From IMG/VR virus record IMGVR_UViG_3300047094_002116, positions 1-51,400 of that record: a stretch of DNA of 51,400 nt; one strand, given 5' to 3'. Below the pieces are notes generated by a model. The model saw only the letters and a list, made by a program, of their open reading frames with translations, was not told the origin of the DNA and ran no database searches. Positions 27,769 through 37,992 of this stretch are shown here, in pieces. The stretch is from a virus. A program made the translations under genes and the position numbers. The first letter of the stretch is position 1; every line of letters begins with the position of its first letter.

Positions 27769-28230
27769 ATGGCTCAAGGAAAGACATATGGAATAAGTTT
27801 TCCATTCGTGGATAGTATGGAAGGTAAGTATTTGGAGTTAACTGAATATGTTGCTGAAGAAATCCGAACGAATCTTATTCATCTTTTACTCACAAGAAAA
27901 GGTAGTAGATATTTTCTACCGAATTTTGGGACTAGATTGTATGAATACATTTTTCAACCAATGGACGGACCTACCTTTTCTGAAATTGAATCTGAGATAC
28001 GAGACTCTGTACAACAATTTTTACCCAACTTACAAATCACAAATATAGTCATACAGGCAGCTTCTGATGAAGCTGCTGGTATGACAGTGACAACTGCGGG
28101 AAATGTGGTTAATCCTGAGTTATCAATACCAAATCAAAATGTCTCAGAATATACAGCTAAAGTTAGAATTGATTACGCAATTTCTAACGATGTCTTTAAT
28201 TCTAAAGATTTTGTAATTATTAATATCTAA
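27769..28230 (+). CDS. Baseplate wedge protein, gp25/GPW family
   Basis: A conserved wedge component next to the tube and sheath in contractile tails. The 153 residues show the family core: YVAEEIRTNLIHLLLTRKGSR, FLPNFGTRLYEYIFQPMD, a helix with IESEIRDSVQQFLPNLQI, and a final strand KVRIDYAIS. T4 gp25 is 132 residues; the extra length is an Ala/Thr loop around 100-120. It is followed after 1 nt by the gp6-like gene, the same order (25 then 6) as in many myoviruses. Confidence 0.85.
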   Translation: MAQGKTYGISFPFVDSMEGKYLELTEYVAEEIRTNLIHLLLTRKGSRYFLPNFGTRLYEYIFQPMDGPTFSEIESEIRDSVQQFLPNLQITNIVIQAASDEAAGMTVTTAGNVVNPELSIPNQNVSEYTAKVRIDYAISNDVFNSKDFVIINI

Positions 28231-28231
28231 T

Positions 28232-30073
28232 ATGGCTGAAAGAAAAATATCATACACTGCGAGAGATTTTGTAACTATAAGACAGGAACTCATCAATTAT
28301 ACAAGGACATATTATCCTGAGTTAATTGACAACTTTAACGACGCTGCCGTATTTTCGGTATTTCTAGATCTTAACGCTGCGGTTGCGGACAATCTTCACT
28401 ATAATATAGACAGAAGTATTCAGGAGACCGTACTTCAATTTGCACAACAAAGATCATCAATTTACAACATAGCAAGGACATATGGATTAAAAATTCCAGG
28501 TCAAAGACCTTCAGTTGCTTTGGTTGATTTTTCGATAACGGTACCTGCGTTTGGGGACAAAGAAGATGAACGGTACTTAGGTATTCTAAGAAGGGGAAGT
28601 CAAGTAATTGGCGCAGGTCAAATATTTGAAACGGTATATGACGTTAATTTTGCATCACCTTTCAATATTGATGGGATTCCAAATAGGTTGAAAATACCTA
28701 ATTTCGACGTAAATAATAATTTAATTAATTACACAATAACCAAAAGAGAAACTGTAGTTAATGGAATTACAAAGGTCTTCAAAAGAACCATTCTTCCAAA
28801 TGATGTAACACCCTTCTTTAGTTTTTTCTTACCTGAAAAAAATGTCTTAGGAATTACATCGATGATACAAAAGCCTGGAACTGCCTATTCGAATATTCCA
28901 TCGGATCAAGAATTTTTAGGTGCTCAAGGTAGATGGTATGAAGTCCCAGCGTTGGCTGAGAGTCGCATATTTGTTGAGGATCCATCAAAACCATCCGATG
29001 ATCCAGCAATCAAAGTAGGTGTATACATTGAAACTCAAAACAGGTTTATCACAGAATACACACCCGAGGGTTTTTATAAAATTACTTTTGGTGGAGGTAC
29101 TAACACTGCGGATGACCAACTTAGAGAATTCACGGCTTTAGATGTACCACTCAAGGTACAACGATATCAAAATAACTCACTAGCGTTGGGGGCTATACCA
29201 CAAGCAAATTCGACATTATTTATTCAATATAGAATCGGTGGTGGACTTGGTACAAATTTAGGGGTCAATGTAATTAATCAAATTGGGTCTGTAAATTTCT
29301 TTGTAAATGGCCCATCTGAGACAATCAATACCCAAGTAGTTAATTCTTTGGTTTGTAACAACCCAACTGCGGCTATAGGAGGTGCAGGATACCCATCAAC
29401 GGAGGAAATTAGAAATTACGTAACATACAATTTTAGTGCTCAAAATAGAGCGGTAACAATCCAGGATTATGAAGCTGTTTTAAGAAATATGCCACCACAA
29501 TTTGGTGCACCTGCAAAAGTTTCAATAACTGAAAATAATAATAAGATAAATGTTAATGTTTTGTCATACGATCAAAATGGTAGATTGATTCCTGAGGTAT
29601 CTCAAACTTTGAAAAATAACATTGCTGAATATCTTTCAAACTACAGGATGATAAATGATTATGTTACAATCGGTAGTGCTCAGGTTATTGATATTGCAAT
29701 AGATACTTCAGTGGTCTTAGATGCGTCACAAAATCAAGGAGTTGTTATCACTAATATAATTGATAAGATCTCTACATTTTTCAGTCCAGCTATCAGAGGT
29801 ATGGGACAAAATATAGTACTATCGGAACTTTATAGAATCATACAAAATGAAAATGGAGTATTGAGTATAAACGACATTTCAGTTTTTGGAAAAGTTGGTG
29901 GACAATATTCATCCGCACAAACATCGATGCCGTATTCTGATTCTGAAACTAAAAAAATATCTTTGGTTGATAATACAATTTTCGCAGAACCAAATCAAAT
30001 TTATCAAATCAGATTCCCAAATAGAGATATTACTGTAAGAACCAAAAACTACCAGTCAATTATTTTGACGTAA
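28232..30073 (+). CDS. Baseplate wedge protein, gp6/baseplate J-like
   Basis: A 613-residue protein (T4 gp6 has 660) that would form the dimeric ring joining baseplate wedges. The N-terminus YTARDFVTIRQELINYTRTYYPE then FNDAAVFSVFLDLNAAVADN is the usual gp6 start. The middle has a beta domain, GYPSTEEIRNYVTYNFSAQN marks the J-like core near residues 390-410, and the C-terminus holds the AIRGMGQNIVLSELYRII segment. It is directly downstream of gp25. Confidence 0.8.
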   Translation: MAERKISYTARDFVTIRQELINYTRTYYPELIDNFNDAAVFSVFLDLNAAVADNLHYNIDRSIQETVLQFAQQRSSIYNIARTYGLKIPGQRPSVALVDFSITVPAFGDKEDERYLGILRRGSQVIGAGQIFETVYDVNFASPFNIDGIPNRLKIPNFDVNNNLINYTITKRETVVNGITKVFKRTILPNDVTPFFSFFLPEKNVLGITSMIQKPGTAYSNIPSDQEFLGAQGRWYEVPALAESRIFVEDPSKPSDDPAIKVGVYIETQNRFITEYTPEGFYKITFGGGTNTADDQLREFTALDVPLKVQRYQNNSLALGAIPQANSTLFIQYRIGGGLGTNLGVNVINQIGSVNFFVNGPSETINTQVVNSLVCNNPTAAIGGAGYPSTEEIRNYVTYNFSAQNRAVTIQDYEAVLRNMPPQFGAPAKVSITENNNKINVNVLSYDQNGRLIPEVSQTLKNNIAEYLSNYRMINDYVTIGSAQVIDIAIDTSVVLDASQNQGVVITNIIDKISTFFSPAIRGMGQNIVLSELYRIIQNENGVLSINDISVFGKVGGQYSSAQTSMPYSDSETKKISLVDNTIFAEPNQIYQIRFPNRDITVRTKNYQSIILT

Positions 30074-30124
30074 GAATTCACTTATCGATTCGTAGAATTA
30101 CATTTTGAAAAATAGTAGTATTAC

Positions 30125-30131
30125 TATTTAT
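30125..30131 (+). promoter_or_regulatory. TATTTAT motif, candidate late promoter
   Basis: TATTTAT 17 nt before the ATG at 30149, in a 75-nt gap after the gp6-like gene. It probably starts a second baseplate transcript. Confidence 0.45.
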
Positions 30132-30148
30132 CAAAAAAAGACATTTCT

Positions 30149-33100
30149 ATGTCCAATAGCTACAGAATCAGAACCCAGGTAGGGGTAGACAAACAAATCA
30201 GTATTCAATTGGATCAAGATTTTGACCAATTAGAAATTTTATCTTTGAAGATTCGACAAGAAGAGGCATATCCACGTTTTTGTGCGGATTACGGAGTTGT
30301 TGCGGGGAGAGTTATCGTAAATGATGGATTTGGTGTTCCAAATGTTAAGATAAGTATATTTGTACCTCTAGATCAAGTTGACTTACAAAATCCAATAATA
30401 TCGACTTTATATCCGTATAGAGATGTAACAGATGTTAATGATGATGGTTACAGATACAATCTTTTACCCTACGATAAACAACACGGTGGTCACACACCAA
30501 CAGGTACTTTCCCGTCAAAACAAGATATTATTACTAATCCTGCACTGATAGAAATATACGATAAATATTACAAATATACTGTTAAAACCAATGCTAGTGG
30601 GGATTTTCTAATAATGGGGGTACCACTTGGTGAACAAAAATTGGTCATGGATTGTGATTTATCTGACATCGGACCGTTCTCATTAGCACCACAAGATTTA
30701 GTTGACATAGGACTTGCAACACCTGAAGAGATAGACGGTAACAAATTTCCATCATCTAACAATCTAGACTTACTACCACAGATAATCAATCAAGTAAAAA
30801 CAATTCAAGTTCAACCTTTTTGGGGTGATCCTGAAACCTGTCAAATAAGGATTACACGAGAAGATTTTAACTTACTTGATTCAGGAGTTAAAATTATACC
30901 TTCAGCCATTTTTATGGGATCTTTGTTTTCCAATGTAGATGAACAAAGCTTAAGTAAAAGATGTAGACCTAAAAATGGAATTGGTAAACTTTGTAATCTA
31001 ACGAGTGGTCCTGGTGAAATAGTTGCGGTTCGTCAAACAATTTTCAATGATGAAAATGGGTATCCTATTCTAGAACAAGCTGAACTACCAAATGGTGGTA
31101 AAGTTATCGATGTTGATGGTACATTTGTTTTTAATGTTCCTATGAATATGGATTACGTAACAACTAACGAGTTTGGAGAACAAATCATTAGTTTGGATCC
31201 ATCTGTCGGTATTCCAACATCAGGAAAATATCGGTTCAAAATTAAGTATGATCAACCACCAACTTTTCAAAAAAGAGAAATACGAAGAGGTTATTATTTG
31301 GTACCAAATATAAAAGAGTATGGATGGTCTGTATCACAAACCGATCCTGCCTACAATATTAGCACTAACTCAACGGAGTATAAAAAATTCCAAAGTTCGT
31401 ATTATTTTGGACTAGATTGGAGTGGTTATACAAACGGATTTACAATAACTAACAATGAATTTATAGATAGGATGACCGAGATGGTAAATTGTCAAGACAC
31501 ATTTTATCAACTCAAATATAGAAAAGTTTACACAACTGCAGCCTTAATAGATAATTTTAAAAGTGGTGATTTTGTAAATAGATTTGTAGCCATCAAAGAT
31601 ATTACTGATGAAACTTGTGAAGGTACAATCAATAAATTTCCATCGACCGATGCAAATTATAAATTTGATTTTATTTTTTTTGTTGCAAATATCTTATTAA
31701 CTATTTTAGGTCCGATATTACTTGTCCTTATTGTTCAACTACATGTACTTTCATTATTACTAACATTCATCAGAGAATTTTTTATAGTTGTGTTGTTACC
31801 AGTACTTAAACTAGTTTACAGGTTATGTAATTGGGCAAACAAAATCGGGTTCAAGGTAAAATGTAAAAAACCACCATCACCATCAGAAATTAGGAAAAGA
31901 TTTCCAGATTTGAAAAAACTTAAAATACCGATGTTAACTTATCCTGATTGTCAAGCTTGTGATTGTTCTAGTGATGATATATTAGGTGGTGGTGGATTTG
32001 ATGATACAAGTTGTAATGCTGATTTGAACATTGCTGAAAATTGGACACAACCATACAATGCTGGACCAAATGGTGAAAGTATAGAATTCGATAATATTCA
32101 ATATATGTTTGCAGGATGGGGTTGGGATGAAGTCGAACCACGAGGACATCCTTATGAACAAAGAATCCCAAAAGCAGAGATGGGAGGAAATTCATACAGA
32201 AATTGGTATTATTATGTAAATTCGTTACCCCCATGGGAAACTATCAATATGTTTTCACTAAAAGGAAACTATTTTAATCACCCTACTGTGGGGGCTACGA
32301 GTGGAGGTATTAGTAGAATAGGTGTAACATTCAATCCAGATTTCAATGTTGGAAAACAACATTACGACAACGCAATTGCTCTGATAGTAGATGAACAATG
32401 TTTCACATCTCTTTCAGGACAAACATTATTAACATTCCAAAACCCGAATTTATCTAAGGATATTAACGCGGCTAATGTTATATCAGGTGTAACTTATACA
32501 AATATAGATATAGAAGTAAATTATGCCAATTTTTCAAACACTAATTTACAAAACAGTTCAGTTAATTATAGGATTGGAGGAAATGCCCCATTACAAACGA
32601 CAGATTCGAAGTACTTTTTTCCTTCAGACTTGGAATACTTTCAGGTAATAACTGGAATGTCTTACAATCAGTTTGTTTCGTTAAACGTAACAAACAGTTC
32701 TTCTGGAGGGATTAATTTTCTATGTTTAAATGTGACTTTTAATTTATTACCAGACCCAAATATTAATGTAAATGCACAAAATTACCAAACATTAAATGAA
32801 CACACGATCGAATATACGGATTGTTTTGGAGTTCAACAAATTGAAAGTTTAGTACCAGGACAATACTCAAGATGTGTCAGAACCCAACAAGGACAACAAC
32901 CTCAAATAACAAATCAATGGACTGATCCAGCTAATCACACACAACCAGGTAGTGCAACACCAATTTCACCGCAAATACTATTCACTACAAACTGTTCTAA
33001 TCAACCCACTCCACCACCTCAGAACGTATATGTACTGTCAGATAGTTTATACAAAAGATTATCAAAACAATTTACTTTATATTGGGATCCTCAAGGGTTC

Positions 33101-35428
33101 CAAACAGGTGCACCTTTTTCAGCCCCGAACTTGAGTGATTATTTGAGTTATTATAAAGGAGAACAACTTTACATAATTTTTATGGTAAGAGGGGTTGATC
33201 CATACAGTGGGAAACATAAAGTAAAATATGATTTATCTAGGTTATTTGGGTATGATACAAGTTTTAACCCAAACACAATAACTGTTGAGGGAAATTATTA
33301 TTTAAATGTCCCAATACAAGCTGGTGGTCGTTGTGTTAGACACGACCAATTGGTAACCAATTCAGATACACAACCAGACGGAAATAATTCAAACGCGACT
33401 TTAAAACTTTACTTTGAGTCATACCTATTCGCGCCTGGTATAAATTGGAATTCTTACAATTCAGATTTACATTTATATTATTCCTCATTGGATGGTACAC
33501 AAATAGACAAGTTCCAAGCACCTGGTTATTTCAATAACCAATTAAGTTTAGGACCCACTCTGTCAATAACTGATGTTAATCAAACTACAACATCGTTAAA
33601 ATTGGAAGTAAAAGTACAGGGGACGAATAATGCATATATTCAGGATGAGTATATTGAAGGCGGTTCATACATTAGATATGGACCTTCAGGGGTCAATTCT
33701 TTTCCAGGTAATATAAAACCTACTGTATATTTTGGTCCATCCTATATCAATGGTTCGTATTCTACACCAACACCACCACCGAACAGACCTATTTTACAAA
33801 TGACCGATCAATTTAAATTGGTAATGAGAACGGACAGATTACCTACAGGTACTGATTTGGATACATTGGGTACCAATACATTTTCATTTCAGTGTAGCAC
33901 AAGTTTAGGTTTTTACTTTATTTCAGAATCTGGTGCAACAAATGTTATTTTGGGTGACTTGGTACCAGACCCACCTTTAGATGATTTGAATGATGATATT
34001 GTTACGGGTAACACAACTCAAAAAATTTTGGAAAGTTTAACTTGTCAAGGATTGGTTGATTTGGATTGTTATGTGGGTTATGGTTCTAATTTAATCATCA
34101 AACCTTCTACAGACCCATGTAACACGAATACGAATAGGAATTTACCAGTAATCAAAGATGGGTGTTATGTACTTTTGAATGAACCTTTTGGTAGTTTGTT
34201 TGGGAGAAATAACGATTTCACAATATTAAGTGAATGGAAACTTAGGTTTCGTACAACACTTGCACTATGTCGCGGTGTTGTTTCACAAAGTTTTAATAAT
34301 TCTTGGGTTAATGGAGGTCTATTTGCATTTCCGTTCAGTAGTAATGTTTTTTTCGATTCTAATAACAAACCATTTGTTAGGAGAGTAGGACCTAATGTCC
34401 AAGGACAATCTGTTGAGTATAGTTTTTGTGGATTACAATTAGCATTTGAAGAACAATCAAATAATTTTTATTACAGATCTAGTCCTTACAGTTTAACTTC
34501 AGGATTTATTGGTGCGTCGTATAGTCCAAACTTTTACAGAAGACAGTCAAATTCAAAATACTTGAAATACCCGACCACTATGGTAGATTTGGGTCCCCAA
34601 TTTTTTTGGACAAAAGATGTGTACTATTCGAATGATTACTACGGGTATAATATGGACAATTTGGATCCAACCTCATATGGCCCAACAGAAAATTTAACAT
34701 CTGTATTTGCCCTGTCACGTATTCTCAATACTAACGAATTTTTCTCGGCAGGTGTTGTAAGAGGTTTATTTTCTAGATCTAACTTAAGAGTTGATGGTGA
34801 TTACGCTCAAATGTTACAAATAAATTCTCAATACGGTATAAATCCATTTAATGCTGAAAATTATCCCGACGATGGAACAACTTCATCTTCAATATATTTT
34901 GGACTAACTCCGTCCAATTTTATAGGTTTAAGGCCCAAACCAGTATTTGGTATTTTTTATTCTGGTGAAACTACGGATAGAGATTTGATTTCACCCAAAA
35001 GGATCGACTACACCCTAACAGGATCGGTTGTAGATTTTGTTGCCGACAGTTTGCCTGTTGTAAACCAGACAGTTCCATTTTACCCATGGAAAAATAATGG
35101 TTTTTCGAATATAGCCAACAATGGTGTTTTCTCTATATTCGGAAGTGAATCAAATAGTTGGATTACAGATAAAACCACGTTTTCAGCCTTCACTTATCAA
35201 AGATTGGACAGATTTTATTTTCCTTTCTTTGTTGGTGGAAACCAACAGGTTCAAAATTCTTTGGGATATATCTATCAAACAGATCCTACAGGTTTGAATT
35301 TACCTAGTGTTGTGCCTGGAACAACAAATTTAGAAACATTAACTTCAGGGCCTTTCTACTTTTATTTTGGTATTAAAAATGGTGCTACAGCGATAGATAA
35401 ATTTAGACAAAAATATATTCCGAACTAA
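30149..35428 (+). CDS. Very large baseplate protein with internal membrane-like segment
   Basis: A 1759-residue virion protein of unknown exact family, placed where T4-like phages carry wedge proteins such as gp7. Near residues 50-160 a beta-sandwich of the carboxypeptidase-regulatory type is suggested by VVAGRVIVNDGFGVPNVKIS and the DFLIMGVPLGEQKLVM turn. Residues about 503-555 are strongly hydrophobic (FIFFVANILLTILGPILLVL and FFIVVLLPVLKLVYRL), like two or three membrane helices. A Lys/Pro stretch and a Cys cluster (YPDCQACDCSS) follow. The remaining 1100 residues are beta-rich and Asn/Ser/Tyr-rich, like fibre or wedge material. A stretch that could insert in a membrane is unusual for a baseplate protein. 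Confidence 0.65.
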   Translation: MSNSYRIRTQVGVDKQISIQLDQDFDQLEILSLKIRQEEAYPRFCADYGVVAGRVIVNDGFGVPNVKISIFVPLDQVDLQNPIISTLYPYRDVTDVNDDGYRYNLLPYDKQHGGHTPTGTFPSKQDIITNPALIEIYDKYYKYTVKTNASGDFLIMGVPLGEQKLVMDCDLSDIGPFSLAPQDLVDIGLATPEEIDGNKFPSSNNLDLLPQIINQVKTIQVQPFWGDPETCQIRITREDFNLLDSGVKIIPSAIFMGSLFSNVDEQSLSKRCRPKNGIGKLCNLTSGPGEIVAVRQTIFNDENGYPILEQAELPNGGKVIDVDGTFVFNVPMNMDYVTTNEFGEQIISLDPSVGIPTSGKYRFKIKYDQPPTFQKREIRRGYYLVPNIKEYGWSVSQTDPAYNISTNSTEYKKFQSSYYFGLDWSGYTNGFTITNNEFIDRMTEMVNCQDTFYQLKYRKVYTTAALIDNFKSGDFVNRFVAIKDITDETCEGTINKFPSTDANYKFDFIFFVANILLTILGPILLVLIVQLHVLSLLLTFIREFFIVVLLPVLKLVYRLCNWANKIGFKVKCKKPPSPSEIRKRFPDLKKLKIPMLTYPDCQACDCSSDDILGGGGFDDTSCNADLNIAENWTQPYNAGPNGESIEFDNIQYMFAGWGWDEVEPRGHPYEQRIPKAEMGGNSYRNWYYYVNSLPPWETINMFSLKGNYFNHPTVGATSGGISRIGVTFNPDFNVGKQHYDNAIALIVDEQCFTSLSGQTLLTFQNPNLSKDINAANVISGVTYTNIDIEVNYANFSNTNLQNSSVNYRIGGNAPLQTTDSKYFFPSDLEYFQVITGMSYNQFVSLNVTNSSSGGINFLCLNVTFNLLPDPNINVNAQNYQTLNEHTIEYTDCFGVQQIESLVPGQYSRCVRTQQGQQPQITNQWTDPANHTQPGSATPISPQILFTTNCSNQPTPPPQNVYVLSDSLYKRLSKQFTLYWDPQGFQTGAPFSAPNLSDYLSYYKGEQLYIIFMVRGVDPYSGKHKVKYDLSRLFGYDTSFNPNTITVEGNYYLNVPIQAGGRCVRHDQLVTNSDTQPDGNNSNATLKLYFESYLFAPGINWNSYNSDLHLYYSSLDGTQIDKFQAPGYFNNQLSLGPTLSITDVNQTTTSLKLEVKVQGTNNAYIQDEYIEGGSYIRYGPSGVNSFPGNIKPTVYFGPSYINGSYSTPTPPPNRPILQMTDQFKLVMRTDRLPTGTDLDTLGTNTFSFQCSTSLGFYFISESGATNVILGDLVPDPPLDDLNDDIVTGNTTQKILESLTCQGLVDLDCYVGYGSNLIIKPSTDPCNTNTNRNLPVIKDGCYVLLNEPFGSLFGRNNDFTILSEWKLRFRTTLALCRGVVSQSFNNSWVNGGLFAFPFSSNVFFDSNNKPFVRRVGPNVQGQSVEYSFCGLQLAFEEQSNNFYYRSSPYSLTSGFIGASYSPNFYRRQSNSKYLKYPTTMVDLGPQFFWTKDVYYSNDYYGYNMDNLDPTSYGPTENLTSVFALSRILNTNEFFSAGVVRGLFSRSNLRVDGDYAQMLQINSQYGINPFNAENYPDDGTTSSSIYFGLTPSNFIGLRPKPVFGIFYSGETTDRDLISPKRIDYTLTGSVVDFVADSLPVVNQTVPFYPWKNNGFSNIANNGVFSIFGSESNSWITDKTTFSAFTYQRLDRFYFPFFVGGNQQVQNSLGYIYQTDPTGLNLPSVVPGTTNLETLTSGPFYFYFGIKNGATAIDKFRQKYIPN

Positions 35429-35432
35429 AATT

Positions 35433-37178
35433 ATGGATGTACAAAATTATCTAGTTGTAAAACCTGACTTGCTAAATGCCGCAGCACCTCAGACGGATAT
35501 AAATATTAATACACAACTCAATGAAACTCAATCACAACTTATTGAGTATGAACAAACGTCTAACGTAAGTCTGATTACTGTATTTGATAATGAAAGACAA
35601 GATTCTAACATTTTTAGACCGACATATAAAATAAATTATATTTACGAAAATAATATAGTAGGTTACTGTCCAAACCCATCTTGGGAAAATTATTTGAATA
35701 ATTTACACTATGTTGACCCTATAACATCTTTAGTTTCACAACAATGGAGTGGACTTCCATCTTATCAAGAATTTGAGTTTATACGAACAGATGTAACGAA
35801 TACACAACTTAATATACCTGGACTTTTTGATGGATTTATAACAAAAAGTGCATCTTCTTATAATTGGGCGGTAAGATTATCATATCCTTTTGAAAACCTT
35901 ACGGGAGTGACTATGTCATATAATTTTGGACCAAACAACTCATTCACATGGAAATCGGATGATGGGGTGCCTTTTATACTATCTATAGGGTCTGATAATG
36001 GGTTACAAATACTTCAGTTTAATTGTCCTGTCAAACATGGTTTATCTATTGGGGAATATGTTCAATTACTGTCTGGATTTACATACAACAATGTTGATAC
36101 ATATCAAGTTTATAGTTTGGGTAATAACACTTACGGTTCGGACGAATATATTTTCAACCTTTATAATGTTGGATACACGGGTAATACTTTTTTTTCAAGT
36201 AAAACTGGAACTTTCAAAAGAATAATTGACATTTATAATTCAGGAGAAACCAAGTCTAGGTATTATGTAAGAAATCATAAAATTATATCTAATGCTCAGG
36301 ATACCATTACTACTCGAAGTGCTTTTGAAGAAAATTCTTATGCAAACAAATCTTCCTACCAACTGTCGGCATTAACACCAAATAAGATCGCTAAGATATT
36401 TCAGTATCAAAGTTCATATACATATAACGTAACATTTGAGCGTGATTTAGATTTAACAAATTTATTAGACAACAACAAACGACCTGTTTCAGAAATATTT
36501 GCGTCGTTCCAATGGGTAGGATATTTTGGATGGCATAATCGATTACAGAGGGGTTGGCAATTTAATTTAACAAGTGGTGCGACAAATACATGGTTCGATT
36601 TCACCAATTCGGACTCAATAGAAGATGTTAGAACATCCCAATATTCAAGAGTTTCTAGAGGATTATTCAACACGACTCCAAATTATTTCAATTTTACAAT
36701 CAATTTACCAAAACAAAGTGGTGATACTGTTCTTGGAGATTTTTGTGAGTTTAACGACACAGAACAATTGGAAAGGGTCATATCTCCGTATATGAATAAA
36801 TTTACTTACAATCAATCGTTATTTACAACTGATGTCACCGCAAATCAAACAAATCCGAATGGGTTTTATTATCAAGTTCATTTTCCTGTAAGAATTAAAA
36901 CTTTTTCTAATTATGTAGAAACTGCACCCCCCAATTTGGTGGATGTAGTTCCTAGTTACGCTTTTTTTTCAGAAAATCAAAATCTTTGGTTGTGGAGAGA
37001 TCTCTACACTTATGGGTTTATCGATGATGAAGGAAGAGGAGTTGACTTTCCATTTCTAAATGAAGCACATTACCCATTTGGAAACATAACATTCAGATTG
37101 TTCTCTGATGAATCATCTTTCAATCCAATTGATTATTATCAAATAACAATACAACCTTTAATAGATCCGTGTGAATAA
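35433..37178 (+). CDS. Putative baseplate/tail structural protein
   Basis: A 581-residue protein rich in Asn, Tyr, Phe and Thr, with alternating beta-strand patterns typical of tail or fibre proteins. There are no enzyme motifs or membrane segments. It starts 4 nt after the upstream giant protein and overlaps the next gene by 8 bases. That coupling suggests it is made in fixed ratio with its neighbours in the wedge complex. I do not recognise the family. Confidence 0.6.
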   Translation: MDVQNYLVVKPDLLNAAAPQTDININTQLNETQSQLIEYEQTSNVSLITVFDNERQDSNIFRPTYKINYIYENNIVGYCPNPSWENYLNNLHYVDPITSLVSQQWSGLPSYQEFEFIRTDVTNTQLNIPGLFDGFITKSASSYNWAVRLSYPFENLTGVTMSYNFGPNNSFTWKSDDGVPFILSIGSDNGLQILQFNCPVKHGLSIGEYVQLLSGFTYNNVDTYQVYSLGNNTYGSDEYIFNLYNVGYTGNTFFSSKTGTFKRIIDIYNSGETKSRYYVRNHKIISNAQDTITTRSAFEENSYANKSSYQLSALTPNKIAKIFQYQSSYTYNVTFERDLDLTNLLDNNKRPVSEIFASFQWVGYFGWHNRLQRGWQFNLTSGATNTWFDFTNSDSIEDVRTSQYSRVSRGLFNTTPNYFNFTINLPKQSGDTVLGDFCEFNDTEQLERVISPYMNKFTYNQSLFTTDVTANQTNPNGFYYQVHFPVRIKTFSNYVETAPPNLVDVVPSYAFFSENQNLWLWRDLYTYGFIDDEGRGVDFPFLNEAHYPFGNITFRLFSDESSFNPIDYYQITIQPLIDPCE

Positions 37179-37992
37179 AATCGAAGTTATATTTAATAAC
37201 CAATCAAAAGATTTGGTAATTCCACTAGAATCCTCATGGGATTTCTATGGTCAACAGGAGGGTGTTGAAAAATTTGAACAGAGTGTCTTGGAGCAAATTA
37301 TTAACAAAGACCAAGATTTCGAAGTTTCAAGATTTGAACATAAATCCTACTACACAAATGTTAAAGAACAAACATCAATAAACTATGAGTTTTGGTTGTA
37401 CAATCCTAACGTTATTAACACAACTACGACGATACCTGCATTATCAGGTACTTGGGAAAACTCATATACATCCAAGTTTTCTAACTTGGACATTTATTAT
37501 CAAAGGCCTAATTTCAATAAATCTTTTTGGAAATTAGATTTGTACGATACACCAAATAATATTAATCAGAAAGTCTATATTACTATTATTTTACCCACAC
37601 ATCAAGGTTTAACACAACCCTCACAGTTAGGATTTTTCCAAAATGTGTTGATAAAAAAACCAAAATACGTTTTGGATTATTTAGGGGATAAAGAAGGGTT
37701 TTTTATTTATTGGTTAAAAAAAAGAAATTATTTGGATATTAATACTTTTTATATGTCTGCTAAATTTTTTAATGGAAATACTGGACAATTCATAAGAATG
37801 TTGAATAAACCTCAATATCAATTGGCGAATACATCAAATCCATTCTCTTTTAGTCAAGAAGATTATTTCTATTATCGAGTGAACTTAGATTATACGATCC
37901 AAAAGTATGAAGTATTTAAGTATCCGAATATAGTTAGAGTAGGGACTGAACTTGAACCCATAAAGTGGTATGAATATGTAAACCCGACATAG
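37171..37992 (+). CDS. Putative baseplate/tail structural protein
   Basis: A 273-residue protein with a GTG start overlapping the end of the previous gene; the next ATG would cut off much of the N-terminal strand MNKIEVIFNNQSKDL. It is aromatic-rich (many Tyr, Phe and Trp) and beta-patterned. It ends immediately before the ATG of the following gene. No known family is recognised; the tight coupling supports a role in the same wedge or fibre sub-complex. Confidence 0.6.
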   Translation: MNKIEVIFNNQSKDLVIPLESSWDFYGQQEGVEKFEQSVLEQIINKDQDFEVSRFEHKSYYTNVKEQTSINYEFWLYNPNVINTTTTIPALSGTWENSYTSKFSNLDIYYQRPNFNKSFWKLDLYDTPNNINQKVYITIILPTHQGLTQPSQLGFFQNVLIKKPKYVLDYLGDKEGFFIYWLKKRNYLDINTFYMSAKFFNGNTGQFIRMLNKPQYQLANTSNPFSFSQEDYFYYRVNLDYTIQKYEVFKYPNIVRVGTELEPIKWYEYVNPT

